NCBI GenBank assembly: GCA_040902305.1 | Contig: JBBDXN010000040.1 | Span: 62,001 to 126,000, forward strand | Source: CAMLFJ01 sp040902305 | Lineage (GTDB): Bacteria > Methylomirabilota > Methylomirabilia > Rokubacteriales > CSP1-6 | DNA length: 64,000 nucleotides | Direction of reading: 5' to 3' | In this document: one piece after another, positions 51,603 through 60,740 of the stretch | How the letters are laid out: each line of letters begins with the position of its first letter | Position numbering within the stretch: the first letter of the stretch is position 1 | The notes under the pieces: generated by a model | What the model was told of the DNA's origin: nothing | Seen by the model: only the letters and a program-made list of their open reading frames with translations | The model's database searches: none | Program-made: the position numbers and the translations under genes

Positions 51603-53297
51603 CTACGGCGCGGCCGGCGGCGTCCCCGCCGACTTGCGGATGTCGAGCATCTCGGGCAGTCCGCGGCCGGTGTGCTCGAAGAGCTGCACGCGGGTGAGAT
51701 GATTCATGTCGACGACGATCTCCCGGATGCGCTCGGCGGCGGCGTGGATCTGGGTGATGCGGTTCCGGGCCTCCGGGGCCAGGCTCGGATCGTCCTGGAG
51801 GATGGCCAGGCGTCCCAGGACCAGCGTCAGCGGGTTGTTGATCTCGTGGGCGGCCGCGTTGGCGAGCCGGGCGATGCTGCGCAGCTCATCGGCGGTCTTC
51901 TGCTCGGTGATGTCGATGAGAGTCGCTTCGAAGTCGGCACGGGGTGGACCCGAGCCGCGAATCACGTTCACGAGCACCCAGATGAGCCGCCCGTCGCGAC
52001 GGCGAAACTGGACCTCGACGTTGACGGCGGCTCCCTCCGCCTTGACCCGCTCGAGGAGCTGCTCGCGCTCTTTCGGCTGGGCGTAGAACTCGCCGACGTT
52101 CGCGGCCAGCACGTGGGCCGGGCGCTCGAAGCCGAGGATCCGGGCGAAGGCCTCGTTGCAGGCCACGATGCGCCCGTCCGCCAGGGTCAGGGACATCCCG
52201 GCCGGGTTGCGCTCGAACATGGTGCGGTAGCGCTGCTCCGACTCCCGCAGCTCCGCGGTCCGGGTCTGCAGGAGCGCCATGGCCTCGCCCAGGGCCCCAC
52301 TCACCCCCGCGAGCGCGGCGAGCCGGAACTCCGGCAGCTCCGGCACCGTCTCGCCTCGGCCGAAGGCCTTGAACGCGCTCGTCAGCCGGCCCAGGTTGCG
52401 GCTGAACCGTCGCCCGCCCAGGTGAGCGAGACCAAGCGAGAGCGCGAAGGCGCCGACGGCGCCCACGGACAGGAGCCAGAGCGACCGCCGGAGCGGGCCC
52501 TCGAGCTGCTCGCTCGGGCCCGCGATCCCCACCGTGAACGGAGACCGCGGGGCGCGGCTGAAGGCGGTGTAGGCGGTCGATCCCTCGATCGTGGGACCGG
52601 TGAACACCGCCTCCTCGCGCTCGCGGGCGCGCGAGACGAAGCCGGCGGGCGCGGGCGTGCCCACCCGCTGCTCCTGCCCCTGGGTCGTGGCCACCACGAT
52701 GCCGTTGCGATCCACGATGGTCCCGACGGTCCCGTCGGCGAGATGGGCCGCGGCCAGCACCGACGCGAAGCTCTCCGGCGTCATGACCGCGACCAGGACG
52801 TGGCGGATCTGTGCGTCATGGAGCTGCGGCAGCGTGACCGCGATCGCCCGGCGGCCCGTGGTGGGGTCCACGACGAGATCCGAGACCTGCGGCTCGCCCG
52901 TCTGGAGCGTTCGCTGGAACGTCTCGAGCGAGGCCATGCTCGGCAGCGGGCTCCCGAGCGGGCGCAGGAGGTTCAGCACCTGCCGGCCCGACGGCTCCAC
53001 GAGGGCCACGGTCAGCCACCGCCGATCGGCCTCCCGAGCCAGCCGCGCCTGCTCGTAGAGCCTGACCAGATTTGCCGGGTCGAGATCGTTCGAGGTCGCG
53101 AGCCCCTTCAGCCCCGCGAGGGAGATCTCGACCTCGCGATCCACCGCCACGGTCAGGGCGCGGGCGTGGTACACCAGCGCCTGCTCCATGGCGCGCCGCT
53201 CGTCCTGGTGAGCCCACCAGATCGCGAGGCCGGCGACCCCCAGCAGGGGGACCAGCCCCAGGGAGACGACCGCGAGCAGAAACGTGCGAAGCTTCAT
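51603..53297 (-). CDS. Cache-PAS-HisKA sensor protein lacking the ATPase domain
   Basis: 564 aa. Architecture: TM1 (LLAVVSLGLVPLLGVAGLAI), a large extracytoplasmic dCache-like domain (about 30-275), TM2 (LWLLSVGAVGAFALSLGLA), a HAMP-like linker, a PAS domain (about 365-475; YRTMFERNPAGMSLTLADGR) and a HisKA dimerisation helix with the phosphorylatable His in NAAAHEINNPLTLVLG (about 490). The chain ends some 40 residues later, so the HATPase_c N and G boxes are missing. It could be a phosphoacceptor or signal-relay partner, or a truncated kinase; the stop lies 11 nt from a palindromic repeat. Confidence 0.8.
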   Translation of the reverse strand: MKLRTFLLAVVSLGLVPLLGVAGLAIWWAHQDERRAMEQALVYHARALTVAVDREVEISLAGLKGLATSNDLDPANLVRLYEQARLAREADRRWLTVALVEPSGRQVLNLLRPLGSPLPSMASLETFQRTLQTGEPQVSDLVVDPTTGRRAIAVTLPQLHDAQIRHVLVAVMTPESFASVLAAAHLADGTVGTIVDRNGIVVATTQGQEQRVGTPAPAGFVSRAREREEAVFTGPTIEGSTAYTAFSRAPRSPFTVGIAGPSEQLEGPLRRSLWLLSVGAVGAFALSLGLAHLGGRRFSRNLGRLTSAFKAFGRGETVPELPEFRLAALAGVSGALGEAMALLQTRTAELRESEQRYRTMFERNPAGMSLTLADGRIVACNEAFARILGFERPAHVLAANVGEFYAQPKEREQLLERVKAEGAAVNVEVQFRRRDGRLIWVLVNVIRGSGPPRADFEATLIDITEQKTADELRSIARLANAAAHEINNPLTLVLGRLAILQDDPSLAPEARNRITQIHAAAERIREIVVDMNHLTRVQLFEHTGRGLPEMLDIRKSAGTPPAAP

Positions 53298-53356
53298 GGC
53301 TGCTGCCGAGAATAGGGAACGCGAGCCACATCGGCAAGCTTTGCTATGCTCGCGCC

Positions 53357-54955
53357 ATGTTGTACGACGCCATCGTGATCGGCGCCGGCATCTCCGGCAT
53401 GTACCAGCTCCACCGGCTGCGCGGGCTCGGCCTGCGCGCGCGGGTGTTCGAGGCCGGCGACGACGTCGGCGGCACCTGGTACTGGAACCGCTACCCCGGG
53501 GCGCGGTTCGATTCCGAGAGCTGGACCTACGGCTACTCCTTCTCCGACGAGATCCTGCGCGAGTGGGAGTGGAGCGAGCACTTCGCAGCCCAGCCCGAGA
53601 CCCTGCGCTACTGCAACTTCGTCGCCGACAAGCTCGACCTCCGCCGCGACATCGAGTTCAGCTGCCGGATCAAGGCCGCGGTCCATGACGAGGCCGCCCG
53701 CCAGTGGGAGATCGAGGCCGAGGACGGCCGGCGGGCGCGGGCGCGGTTCCTGATCACCGCGATCGGGCCCCTGTCCGCGCCGACCATGCCGACCATCCCG
53801 GGCGTCGAGAGCTTCCGCGGCGAGGCCTACCACACCGGCCGGTGGCCGCACGAGCCGGTGACCTTCGCGGGCAAGCGCGTCGCGGTGATCGGCACCGGCG
53901 CGACCGCGGTCCAGGCGATCACCGAGATCGCCAAGACGGTCGGCCACCTCACGGTGTTCCAGCGCACGCCGAACTGGTGCGCGCCGCTGCACAACCGCCC
54001 GATGGACGCGGCCACGCAGGCCCGCATCAAGGCCACCTATCCGGAGATCTTCGCGGTCTGCCGCGAGTCCTTCGGCTGCTTCATCCACCAGGCCGACCCG
54101 CGCAACGCGCTCGAGGTGAGCCCGGAGGAGCGCGAGGCGTTCTACGAGAAGCTCTACCGCGAGCCCGGCTTTGGCATCTGGATGGGCAACTTCCGCGACG
54201 TGCTGATCGACCGGGACGCCAACGCCACCATCACCGAGTTCATGCGCCGGAAGATCCGCTCGCGGGTCCGGGACCCGAAGCTCGCCGAGAAGCTGATCCC
54301 GACGAACCACGGCTTCGGCACCCGCCGGGTGCCGCTGGAGAGCGGCTACTACGAGGTCTTCAACCAGCCGAACGTGCGCCTCGTGGACGTGCGCGAGACG
54401 CCGATCGAGCGGATCACGCCCGCCGGGGTCAAGACGAGCGACGCCGAGCGCGAGTTCGACATGATCATCTACGCTACCGGCTTCGACGCCATCACCGGGG
54501 CGTTCGACCGCATCGACGTCCGCGGCGTGGGCGGGCGCCGGCTCCGGGAGAAGTGGGCGGAGGGACCGCGCACCTACCTCGGGCTGCAGATCGTGGGCTT
54601 CCCCAACCTGTTCACGCTGGTCGGGCCACACAACGCGGCCACGTTCTGCAATATCCCACGCTGCATCGAGCAGAACGTGGACTGGGTGACCGCGCTCATC
54701 GCGCACATGCGCGACAACGGCCACACCCGCGTCGAGGCCACCCCCGAGGCGGAGCGGGACTGGACCCGGCACGTGCACGACACCGGGCGGCGCATGCTGT
54801 TCACCCAGGTCGATTCCTGGATGATGGGCATCAACTCCAACGTGGCGGGCAAGCAGAAGCGCACGTTCATCGTCTACGCGGGCGGCGCCCCGAAGTACCG
54901 CGAGAAGTGCGACGAGGTCGCCGCCCGGGGCTACGCGGGGTTCACGTTCCGGTAG
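53357..54955 (+). CDS. Baeyer-Villiger-type flavin monooxygenase
   Basis: 532 aa. FAD motif IVIGAGISGMYQLHRLRGLG, GGTWYWNRYPGARFDSES, the Baeyer-Villiger fingerprint FRGEAYHTGRWP (F.G...H...WP, about 158-169) and the NADPH motif VIGTGATAVQAITEIAKT. C-terminal GPHNAATFCNIPRCIEQNVD is typical of cyclohexanone- or phenylacetone-type enzymes. It should convert ketones to esters or lactones with NADPH and O2. ATG 53357 was selected as the start because the FAD motif begins within five residues. It is convergent with the haloperoxidase-like gene, separated by a palindromic repeat. Confidence 0.9.
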   Translation: MLYDAIVIGAGISGMYQLHRLRGLGLRARVFEAGDDVGGTWYWNRYPGARFDSESWTYGYSFSDEILREWEWSEHFAAQPETLRYCNFVADKLDLRRDIEFSCRIKAAVHDEAARQWEIEAEDGRRARARFLITAIGPLSAPTMPTIPGVESFRGEAYHTGRWPHEPVTFAGKRVAVIGTGATAVQAITEIAKTVGHLTVFQRTPNWCAPLHNRPMDAATQARIKATYPEIFAVCRESFGCFIHQADPRNALEVSPEEREAFYEKLYREPGFGIWMGNFRDVLIDRDANATITEFMRRKIRSRVRDPKLAEKLIPTNHGFGTRRVPLESGYYEVFNQPNVRLVDVRETPIERITPAGVKTSDAEREFDMIIYATGFDAITGAFDRIDVRGVGGRRLREKWAEGPRTYLGLQIVGFPNLFTLVGPHNAATFCNIPRCIEQNVDWVTALIAHMRDNGHTRVEATPEAERDWTRHVHDTGRRMLFTQVDSWMMGINSNVAGKQKRTFIVYAGGAPKYREKCDEVAARGYAGFTFR

Positions 54956-54986
54956 CCCGGGTGGCGGCCCGCCGCCGTCAGCGGCC

Positions 54987-55028
54987 CCCCTCACCCTGCC
55001 CTCTCCCCCGGGACGGGGGAGAGGGTGA
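54987..55028. repeat. Dispersed palindromic repeat (copy 7)
   Basis: CCCCTCACCCTGCCCTCTCC..GGGGGAGAGGGTGA between two convergent genes; probably a shared terminator. Confidence 0.85.
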
Positions 55029-55033
55029 TTCCG

Positions 55034-56266
55034 TCAGCGGGTCACTTTCGGCACGCTCTTCGCCGCCAGCTCGCCGATCTTCTTGCCCATCGCCGAGCCG
55101 ACTTCCGTCGAGGTGCGGTAGTGCACGCCATCGTAGATGCGCGCCTGCGCGACCTCCTTCGTGAAGTCGGCGACGCTCGTCCACGTGCGAACGGCGCCCC
55201 CGGTCGGGCTGGTGGAGCTCAGCTTCGGCGTGGGCCCGGAGCCGATCTCGGCCGCAAGCACGGCGCCCAGGGCCCCGGCCACGATGCAGTGGGCGCAGGG
55301 ATACTCGGGATGCATCGGCGTCGAGATGAACGGCGTCCAGCCCGGGTCCCGCTCGGTCGCGTTGTTGCCGTCGAGATCGCCGTTGCGGATGGCGGTGACC
55401 GGGCGCCAGAGATGGTACGTGTACTTGCCGTCGAAGACGGCGATCAGCGCGTCGTCCATGGCCATCGCGGCCAGCGCGAACAGGCGCGCGTTGTCGGTGA
55501 CGTCGCGGCCGGGGGCGCCGGCCACCGAGCGGGCGATCGGCCAGTAGACGACCGGGGCCGTCGCTTCCCAGAACTGGGCGATCGCGGTCTGCTCCGGGGT
55601 GCGCTGGGTGCTGGTCCGCGATCCGACCGCCTTGATCTCGTTGTAGTCGCGTGCCCAGGTGTCGCTGGTGAGACCGGGCGGAGGGCCCGGGCGGAAGTGG
55701 TCGCCGCGGGGCATCACCCAGGGCCGCCGCTTTCCCCAGTGGGGCGTCGCCGGCCCCACCGTGGGCACGTAAATGCCCGCCGCGGTATGGGGGCGGTAGA
55801 CGTCGGGGGCGACCATCCCGTCGTCGGCGCACAGCGCCACGATCGCGGCCGCCGCCTGCTCGCCGAGCGCGATGCCCGCGGTCTTCGCCGGGCCGTCGGG
55901 GACCGATCCCAGCAGGGCCTGGTAGTCGGCGTCGATGGCCGCCTGCTGGGCCGGCATGAGCTTCGAGAGCGCGGTGCGCGTCGCCGCCGCGACCGCCGCC
56001 TCCACCGACGCCCCCGGCGCCGGGCTGAGCTTCGCGCGCTGCGGAGGATACCGACCGGTGACCGCGTTGACCGCCTCGAAGACCGAGACCTGGACGATGG
56101 CCATCATTCTTATCGTGATGGGCGGGGCCGGGAGGCGGGACACCACGTCGGCGGCCCGGGCGTTCGCGTCGGTGACGACGTCCGCGTGGGCGCCCGGGGC
56201 GCCGGCGAGGATTGCCACGGCCAGGAGCCCGATACCTGCGCTGATGAGCCCGCGTATGGTCTTCAT
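55034..56266 (-). CDS. Vanadium-dependent haloperoxidase-like PAP2-superfamily protein, secreted
   Basis: 410 aa. Signal MKTIRGLISAGIGLLAVAIL..GAHA, cleaved near residue 28. The PAP2 core includes RRPWVMPRGDHF, YHLWRPVTAIRNGD, HPEYPCAHCIVAGA and DGVHYRTSTEVG. In haloperoxidase-like members the second block is usually HPEYPSAH; here the vanadate/phosphate-contacting Ser is replaced by Cys. The last His (VHYRT) is retained. It may be a halogenating enzyme or a phosphatase. ATG 56266 overlaps the acyl-CoA dehydrogenase stop (ATGA). A shortened second copy lies at 60324. Confidence 0.82.
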   Translation of the reverse strand: MKTIRGLISAGIGLLAVAILAGAPGAHADVVTDANARAADVVSRLPAPPITIRMMAIVQVSVFEAVNAVTGRYPPQRAKLSPAPGASVEAAVAAATRTALSKLMPAQQAAIDADYQALLGSVPDGPAKTAGIALGEQAAAAIVALCADDGMVAPDVYRPHTAAGIYVPTVGPATPHWGKRRPWVMPRGDHFRPGPPPGLTSDTWARDYNEIKAVGSRTSTQRTPEQTAIAQFWEATAPVVYWPIARSVAGAPGRDVTDNARLFALAAMAMDDALIAVFDGKYTYHLWRPVTAIRNGDLDGNNATERDPGWTPFISTPMHPEYPCAHCIVAGALGAVLAAEIGSGPTPKLSSTSPTGGAVRTWTSVADFTKEVAQARIYDGVHYRTSTEVGSAMGKKIGELAAKSVPKVTR

Positions 56267-57444
56267 GTCGTCTGCTCCTTTCGAGCGTCTCCGGTGGAGT
56301 CCGGCTCGTTCACGTCCAGCCCGAGGGCCATGCGCCCGGCGTAGATGACCTGGGCGCTCTCGCGGAGGTGGTGGTAGCGGGCGCCCTGCACGTCGCGGAA
56401 GAGGCGCTCGAGGCCCAGGTCCCGGTAGAAGCCGGCGCCGGAGGCTAGCTCCATGGCCACCTCGACGGTCCGGATCGCCGCCCGGCCGGCCACCGTCCGG
56501 CCGATCATCACCTCGTTGGTCGTCTCGCGGTCCGGGCGACCGGGCGCCGCGGCGTCGATCATCTGGCGCAACGCCATCCGCGCGGTGGCCAGCTCGTTCT
56601 CCATGCGGCCCGCCAGCTCCTGGGTGGCGGCGTCGTGGCGCCGCGCGGCGGCCTGGCGGAGCGCCAGCGCGCGGGCTGCTTCCGCGATGCCGACGTAGAC
56701 CGAGTAGATCAGGGGCTCGACGTGCATGGCGACCACGTGCCACGGTCCCCAGCGGCCCGGCGGCCGGCGGACGCCGATCGCGGCGTCGGGCACGAAGACC
56801 CCGTCCAGGGCGATGTCGTGCGAGCCGGTGCCGCGCATGCCGAGGGTGCGCCAGGTGTCCTGGACCTCGAGGCCGGGGGCGTCGAAAGGGATCGCGAAGT
56901 GCAGCACCGTCGGGCCGTGCTCGGGATCGTCGTGGATCGCCAGCGTCATGAACAGGTCCCCGGCGGGCGCGCCGCTGGCGAAGATCTTGCGGCCGGTGAC
57001 CCGGTAGCCGCCGTCCACCTTCTCGGCGCGCCCGGAGCCGGCCAGCCAGTCGGAGCCGCCGCTGGTCACGAGGACCGCCTCCTGATTCGCCACCCGGCGC
57101 AGAAGAAGCTCCATCGCGCCTCCCTCGTGGCGCCAGCGCCAGGCCGCGATCGCGACCTGGTGGGTGTGCATCGCCAGCGCCAGCGCGGTCGAGCCGCAGT
57201 GCTGGCCGAGCACCCGCAGCATCTCGCAGAGCTGGGCGTACGAGGCGCCGCCGCCCCCGAGCTCGGCGGGCACGCCGGCGGAGAAGACCCGGTGCTCGCG
57301 GAGGTCGCGATAGTTGTCGGCCACGAAGGAATCGGCCGCGTCGTGCGCGGCGGCCCGCGCCGCGAAGCGCGGGCCCAGCTCGCGCGCCAGCGCGGCCCAG
57401 CCGGAGAGCGCTCGATCACCGTTCGGCACAGTCTGCGTACCCAT
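56263..57444 (-). CDS. Acyl-CoA dehydrogenase family protein
   Basis: 393 aa. Blocks typical of the ACAD fold: VFSAGVPAELGGGGASYAQL, LVTSGGSDWLAGSGRAEKVD, GGYRVTGRKIFASGAPAGDL, TWRTLGMRGTGSHDIALDGV and RLFRDVQGARYHHLRESAQV. Similar to flavin-dependent monooxygenase or acyl-CoA dehydrogenase enzymes in catabolic loci. ATG 57444 is 125 nt from the divergent HxlR-type regulator ATG at 57570, which suggests regulation by it. The longer open frame to 57516 would invade the shared promoter region. Confidence 0.85.
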   Translation of the reverse strand: MGTQTVPNGDRALSGWAALARELGPRFAARAAAHDAADSFVADNYRDLREHRVFSAGVPAELGGGGASYAQLCEMLRVLGQHCGSTALALAMHTHQVAIAAWRWRHEGGAMELLLRRVANQEAVLVTSGGSDWLAGSGRAEKVDGGYRVTGRKIFASGAPAGDLFMTLAIHDDPEHGPTVLHFAIPFDAPGLEVQDTWRTLGMRGTGSHDIALDGVFVPDAAIGVRRPPGRWGPWHVVAMHVEPLIYSVYVGIAEAARALALRQAAARRHDAATQELAGRMENELATARMALRQMIDAAAPGRPDRETTNEVMIGRTVAGRAAIRTVEVAMELASGAGFYRDLGLERLFRDVQGARYHHLRESAQVIYAGRMALGLDVNEPDSTGDARKEQTT

Positions 57445-57531
57445 CGTCCACCTCCGTCGTCGGGAAGTCCCGGTCCGTGACGCCCACACGATGGCAGGGC
57501 GCCGCGGTGACGCCAAGCCCAGAAAATGGAC

Positions 57532-57560
57532 TTGCCCGGTCGACGGGGGGCGCCTACAGT
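57532..57560 (+). promoter_or_regulatory. Candidate promoter of the HxlR-type regulator
   Basis: TTGCCC (57532-57537), 17-bp spacer, TACAGT (57555-57560), only 9 nt before ATG 57570; this predicts a nearly leaderless transcript. Confidence 0.35.
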
Positions 57561-57569
57561 CGGACCACC

Positions 57570-58368
57570 ATGAAGGGCTATGGCCAGTTCTGCCCGATCG
57601 CGATGGCGTGCGAGACCTTCGCCGAGCGCTGGACGCCGCTGATCCTGAGAGAGCTGCTGGCCGGCGCGCGGAGGTTCAACGAGATCCGGCAGGGCATGCC
57701 GCTGATCTCGCGGACCCTGCTCGGTCAGCGGCTGCGCGAGCTGGAAGCCGCGGGCGTCATCCAGAGCCAGCCCCTCGCCCGCGGCCGGGGGCGGGAATAC
57801 CGGCCGACACCCGCGGCCGAGGAGCTCCGCGAGGTCCTCGAACGGCTCGGGGCGTGGGGCCAGCGCTGGGCCACCACCCAGTTCGACCCCGACAACCTCG
57901 ACCTGATGCTGCTCATGTGGAACGTGCGGCGGCGCATCGCCTTCACGCGGCTGCCCGATCGACGAACAGTCGTCCGCTTCGACTTTCGCGCGTTCCCGGC
58001 GCGGTGCCGGGCCCTCAAGACGAGCTGGCTGATCCTCGAGCNNNNNNNNNNACTTCCCGAGCCCGTACGGCGAGTTCCTCTGGGACGCGATCCTCGAGCG
58101 CGGCGGCTCGGACGTCTGCCTGAAGGACCCGGGGTACGAGGTCGACCTCGTCGTCTCCGCCGACGCACGGGCGATGGCCCGGGTGTGGACGGGCGCGATC
58201 ACGTTCGCGCAGGCGGTGCGGGAGGGCGGCTTGCGGGTGGAGGGCCCCCGCGACCTCGTGCGCGCGTTTCCGACCTGGCTCCTCCTGAGCCACTTCGCCC
58301 ACGTGGAGCGACCCGCCCACGCCCGAGCGGGCTTTCAGGAACGCGGAGCGACAGCTAGGCGATCTTGA
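57570..58368 (+). CDS. HxlR-family transcriptional regulator with C-terminal SCP2-like domain (split by scaffold gap)
   Basis: The first 100 residues form an HxlR winged helix: YGQFCPIAMACETFAERWTP (CP and the WTPLILREL helix), FNEIRQGMPLISRTLLGQRL and EYRPTPAAEEL. After the 10-N gap (58042-58051) a different frame gives GSDVCLKDPGYEVDLVVSAD and MARVWTGAITFAQAVREGGL, an SCP2-like C-terminal domain found in many HxlR regulators of this genome type. The frames disagree only because the gap length is a placeholder. It is divergent from the acyl-CoA dehydrogenase gene, its probable target. Confidence 0.78.
58042..58051. other. Assembly gap (10 N) inside the HxlR-type gene
   Basis: Ten N. The frame before the gap (phase of ATG 57570) and the conserved frame after it (phase of 58054) differ, so the gap's true length is not 10. 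Confidence 0.95.
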
Positions 58369-58420
58369 GGAGAAACCGGTTCGGGTTGGAGGTCAGGAAG
58401 AACGCGCTGGCCGGCTCCGC

Positions 58421-58954
58421 TCAGGTGGAATACCGACTCTGCCAGGGCTCGATCGCGGCCATCATCTCCCGGTACGACTGCGCCACCCGATCAGCGTCCG
58501 AGAGGATGGGGGCAGCGAAGGGCCAGGGGATCTCCAGCTCCGGGTCGTCCCACCGGCACCGGATTTCCTCCTCCGGATCATAGACACGGCTCTCCACCGT
58601 GAGGAGAATCGAGTCGACCGGAAAGTAGAGCCCATGAAGGACGCCCGGAGGGACGATCATCGCCGACGGGGATTCGCTCGACAGCTCCACGACCGCGGTC
58701 ATCCCGAAGGCGGCTGAGCGCTTCCGCACGTCCCGGATGCCCACCTTGCTCCGCCCCGAGGCCAGGACGAAATAGTCGGTGTGCTCCCCATGCACATGAC
58801 TGCCCCGAAGTGTTCCGGCGCGCGACCAGGTGAGATTCACCTGCGCGCCCTCGACTCCCGGCGCCCACGACTCGCGAAACGCCTCGACCAGCCAGCCGCG
58901 CCGGTCGTGGTGAGGCTCCAGCGGACGAAGCCTTACCCCCGGAGGCAGGATCAT
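58421..58954 (-). CDS. RmlC-like dTDP-sugar 3,5-epimerase (cupin)
   Basis: 177 aa, the usual size of dTDP-4-dehydrorhamnose 3,5-epimerases. The catalytic strand reads GTLRGSHVHGEHTDYFVLAS (base His), then KVGIRDVRKRS and VPPGVLHGLYFP. The family's LRG.H motif is intact, but the second residue set differs from housekeeping RmlC, and no RmlA/B/D genes accompany it. It may epimerise another nucleotide-sugar. ATG 58954 was chosen because the cupin fold begins there. It is divergent from the glycosyltransferase at 59134. Confidence 0.75.
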   Translation of the reverse strand: MILPPGVRLRPLEPHHDRRGWLVEAFRESWAPGVEGAQVNLTWSRAGTLRGSHVHGEHTDYFVLASGRSKVGIRDVRKRSAAFGMTAVVELSSESPSAMIVPPGVLHGLYFPVDSILLTVESRVYDPEEEIRCRWDDPELEIPWPFAAPILSDADRVAQSYREMMAAIEPWQSRYST

Positions 58955-59133
58955 GTCAGTCCGATGTCGGTGGTGGAGGACCCGGGTCGCATGGTCGCGT
59001 CGAGGATAGCAGCCCCGCGCTTCGTCATGTAGAGCCGGCCCCGGTCGGCCACCGGGACGGCTCGTGGTATCCTGCCGGCGCGGCGCGGTCCAGCTCGCGC
59101 GCGTGCCCACCATGCTGCGGGGAGGAGACCTTG

Positions 59134-60318
59134 ATGCGCGCGTTCGAGCCGTTCCGGCTTGGGCGCCGGGCCTGGGAGTGCCTCGTCGACCGGGAGTGGC
59201 CGGTGCGGCTCCACCCGTGGGTGTACGAGCGCGCCCTCGTCAGGCGCGGGTGGTACCACCGGCTGCGGCTCCAGAGCGCGCTCTCCCGTCGGATCAAGGT
59301 CGGCTTTGGCCCGATCGTGGACCGCGAGACCACGCTCGGCCTGCGCAAGTGGCACATCGACCCGATCGTGGACGCGATCAACCGGGCCTCCGCGCGCTAC
59401 GTGGGCGACATCTTCTTCCCCGGCGCCGACCTCGCGCGGTTCGACATCATCGTCATCGTCAGGCACTTCGAGTCCTTCACCCCGGACGTGGTGCGCCGGT
59501 TGCGCCAGGGGCCGAGACGCTTCGTCTACGACACGGCGGACATCCGGGTCGTCCGGACCACGACCGGGTGGCGCGACATCTACCAGGACCCCGATGCCTT
59601 CGAGCGGCACTACAAGCCATTCCTCCGGTCGATGGACGCCTTGATCCTGGCGAGCCCGCTCCAGCGACGAGACTTCGAGGACCTCGGTGTCCCCCAGGTC
59701 GAGATCGCCCGCCCGCTCCTCAACCGCCGGCACCGGACCACCTACGCCCACGGAGGTCCGATCCGGGTGGTCTGGCAAGGGTATCCGGAGAACCGCGCGC
59801 CGATGGAACGGCTCCACCCCATCATCCACCGGCTCCGAGCGGAAACCGGCCTCGACATCCGGCTCGTGTACGACACGAGCGGGCCGGCCCGCGACGAGGG
59901 CCCGATCCAGTACACCGAATGGAAGATCCACCGCTGGGAGCGTGCGCTCGTCACGTCCGATGTGGGTGTGGTGATAAAGCCGCTCGACGACCCGTTCCAG
60001 CAACGCAAGGCACCGACGAAGGTGGTCAGCTACATGGCCGCCGGCCTCCCCGTCGTGTGCACGCCCTCGGAGGCGGACCGGCGCGTCATCACCCACGGGG
60101 AGACCGGATTCTTCGCGTACGAGGATCGCGAGTGGCACGATTGCCTGGCCGCCCTGGTGACGGACCCGTCGCTTCGGGAGCGGGTTGGCACGGCCGGGCG
60201 GCGGCACGTCCTGGAACGGTATAGCCTGGAGCGGACCGTCGTGGACTACTTTCGGCTGTTCGACCGGCTCCTTGGGCACCTGACTCCTGCGCAGCGCACG
60301 ACCCCGACGCGCCCGTGA
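59134..60318 (+). CDS. Glycosyltransferase (GT4/GT1-like, GT-B fold)
   Basis: 394 aa. The N-terminal half (FDIIVIVRHFESFTPDVVRR, RFVYDTADIRVVRTTTGWRD) and C-terminal half (PTKVVSYMAAGLPVVCTPSE, the donor-site E motif, then GETGFFAYEDREWHDCL) correspond to a GT-B fold. GGGGAGGAGACCTTG precedes ATG 59134; a TTG one codon earlier is possible. It probably adds a sugar in surface polysaccharide synthesis, consistent with the adjacent RmlC-like gene. Its stop is 5 nt from the degraded haloperoxidase copy, on the opposite strand. Confidence 0.82.
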   Translation: MRAFEPFRLGRRAWECLVDREWPVRLHPWVYERALVRRGWYHRLRLQSALSRRIKVGFGPIVDRETTLGLRKWHIDPIVDAINRASARYVGDIFFPGADLARFDIIVIVRHFESFTPDVVRRLRQGPRRFVYDTADIRVVRTTTGWRDIYQDPDAFERHYKPFLRSMDALILASPLQRRDFEDLGVPQVEIARPLLNRRHRTTYAHGGPIRVVWQGYPENRAPMERLHPIIHRLRAETGLDIRLVYDTSGPARDEGPIQYTEWKIHRWERALVTSDVGVVIKPLDDPFQQRKAPTKVVSYMAAGLPVVCTPSEADRRVITHGETGFFAYEDREWHDCLAALVTDPSLRERVGTAGRRHVLERYSLERTVVDYFRLFDRLLGHLTPAQRTTPTRP

Positions 60319-60323
60319 CGCGG

Positions 60324-60658
60324 TCAGCGGGTCACTTTCGGCACGCTCTTCGCCGCCAGCTCGCCGATCTTCTTGCCCATGGCGGAGCCGACTACCGTCG
60401 AGGTGCGGTAGTGCACGCTATCGTAGATGCGCGCCCGCGCGACCTCCTTCGTGAAGTCGTCGACGCTCGTCCACGTGCGGACGGCGCCCCCGGCAGTCGG
60501 GCTGGCGGAGTTGAGTTTCGGCGTGGGCCCGGCGCCGATCTCGGCCGCGAGCACGGTGCCGAGGGCCCCGGAGACGGCGATCAGCGCGTCGTCCATGGCC
60601 ATCACGGCCAGCGCGAACAGGCGCGCGTTGTCGGTGACGTCGCGGCCGGGGGCGCACA
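60324..60658 (-). pseudogene. Degraded second copy of the haloperoxidase-like gene, with in-frame internal deletion
   Basis: The minus strand carries the C-terminal third of the gene at 55034-56266 with high identity (WTSVDDFTKEVARARIYDSV, SAMGKKIGELAAKSVPKVTR). Between MAMDDALIAV and GALGTVLAAEIG, 53 residues of the intact copy (FDGKYTYHLW... through the PCAHCIVA motif) are replaced by a single Ser, an in-frame loss of about 156 bp that removes the catalytic His. Upstream similarity stops after DVTDNARLFALA near 60658, so the N-terminal half is also missing. Confidence 0.85.
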
Positions 60659-60740
60659 GCCATGTCTTGACGGGGTGGCCGAACCCGCGATGTCGGCGCG
60701 GTTCCTGCCCTTCGACCGTGCGGCTGAGCGGGTCCTCTCG

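Noticed and set aside
51000..53315. 771-aa plus-strand frame
   Set aside because: Shadow of the HisKA gene; Arg/Ala/Gly-rich with no motif.
57570..58368. Frameshift in the HxlR-type gene
   Set aside because: The frame changes exactly at the 10-N gap, whose length is arbitrary, so it is an assembly effect.
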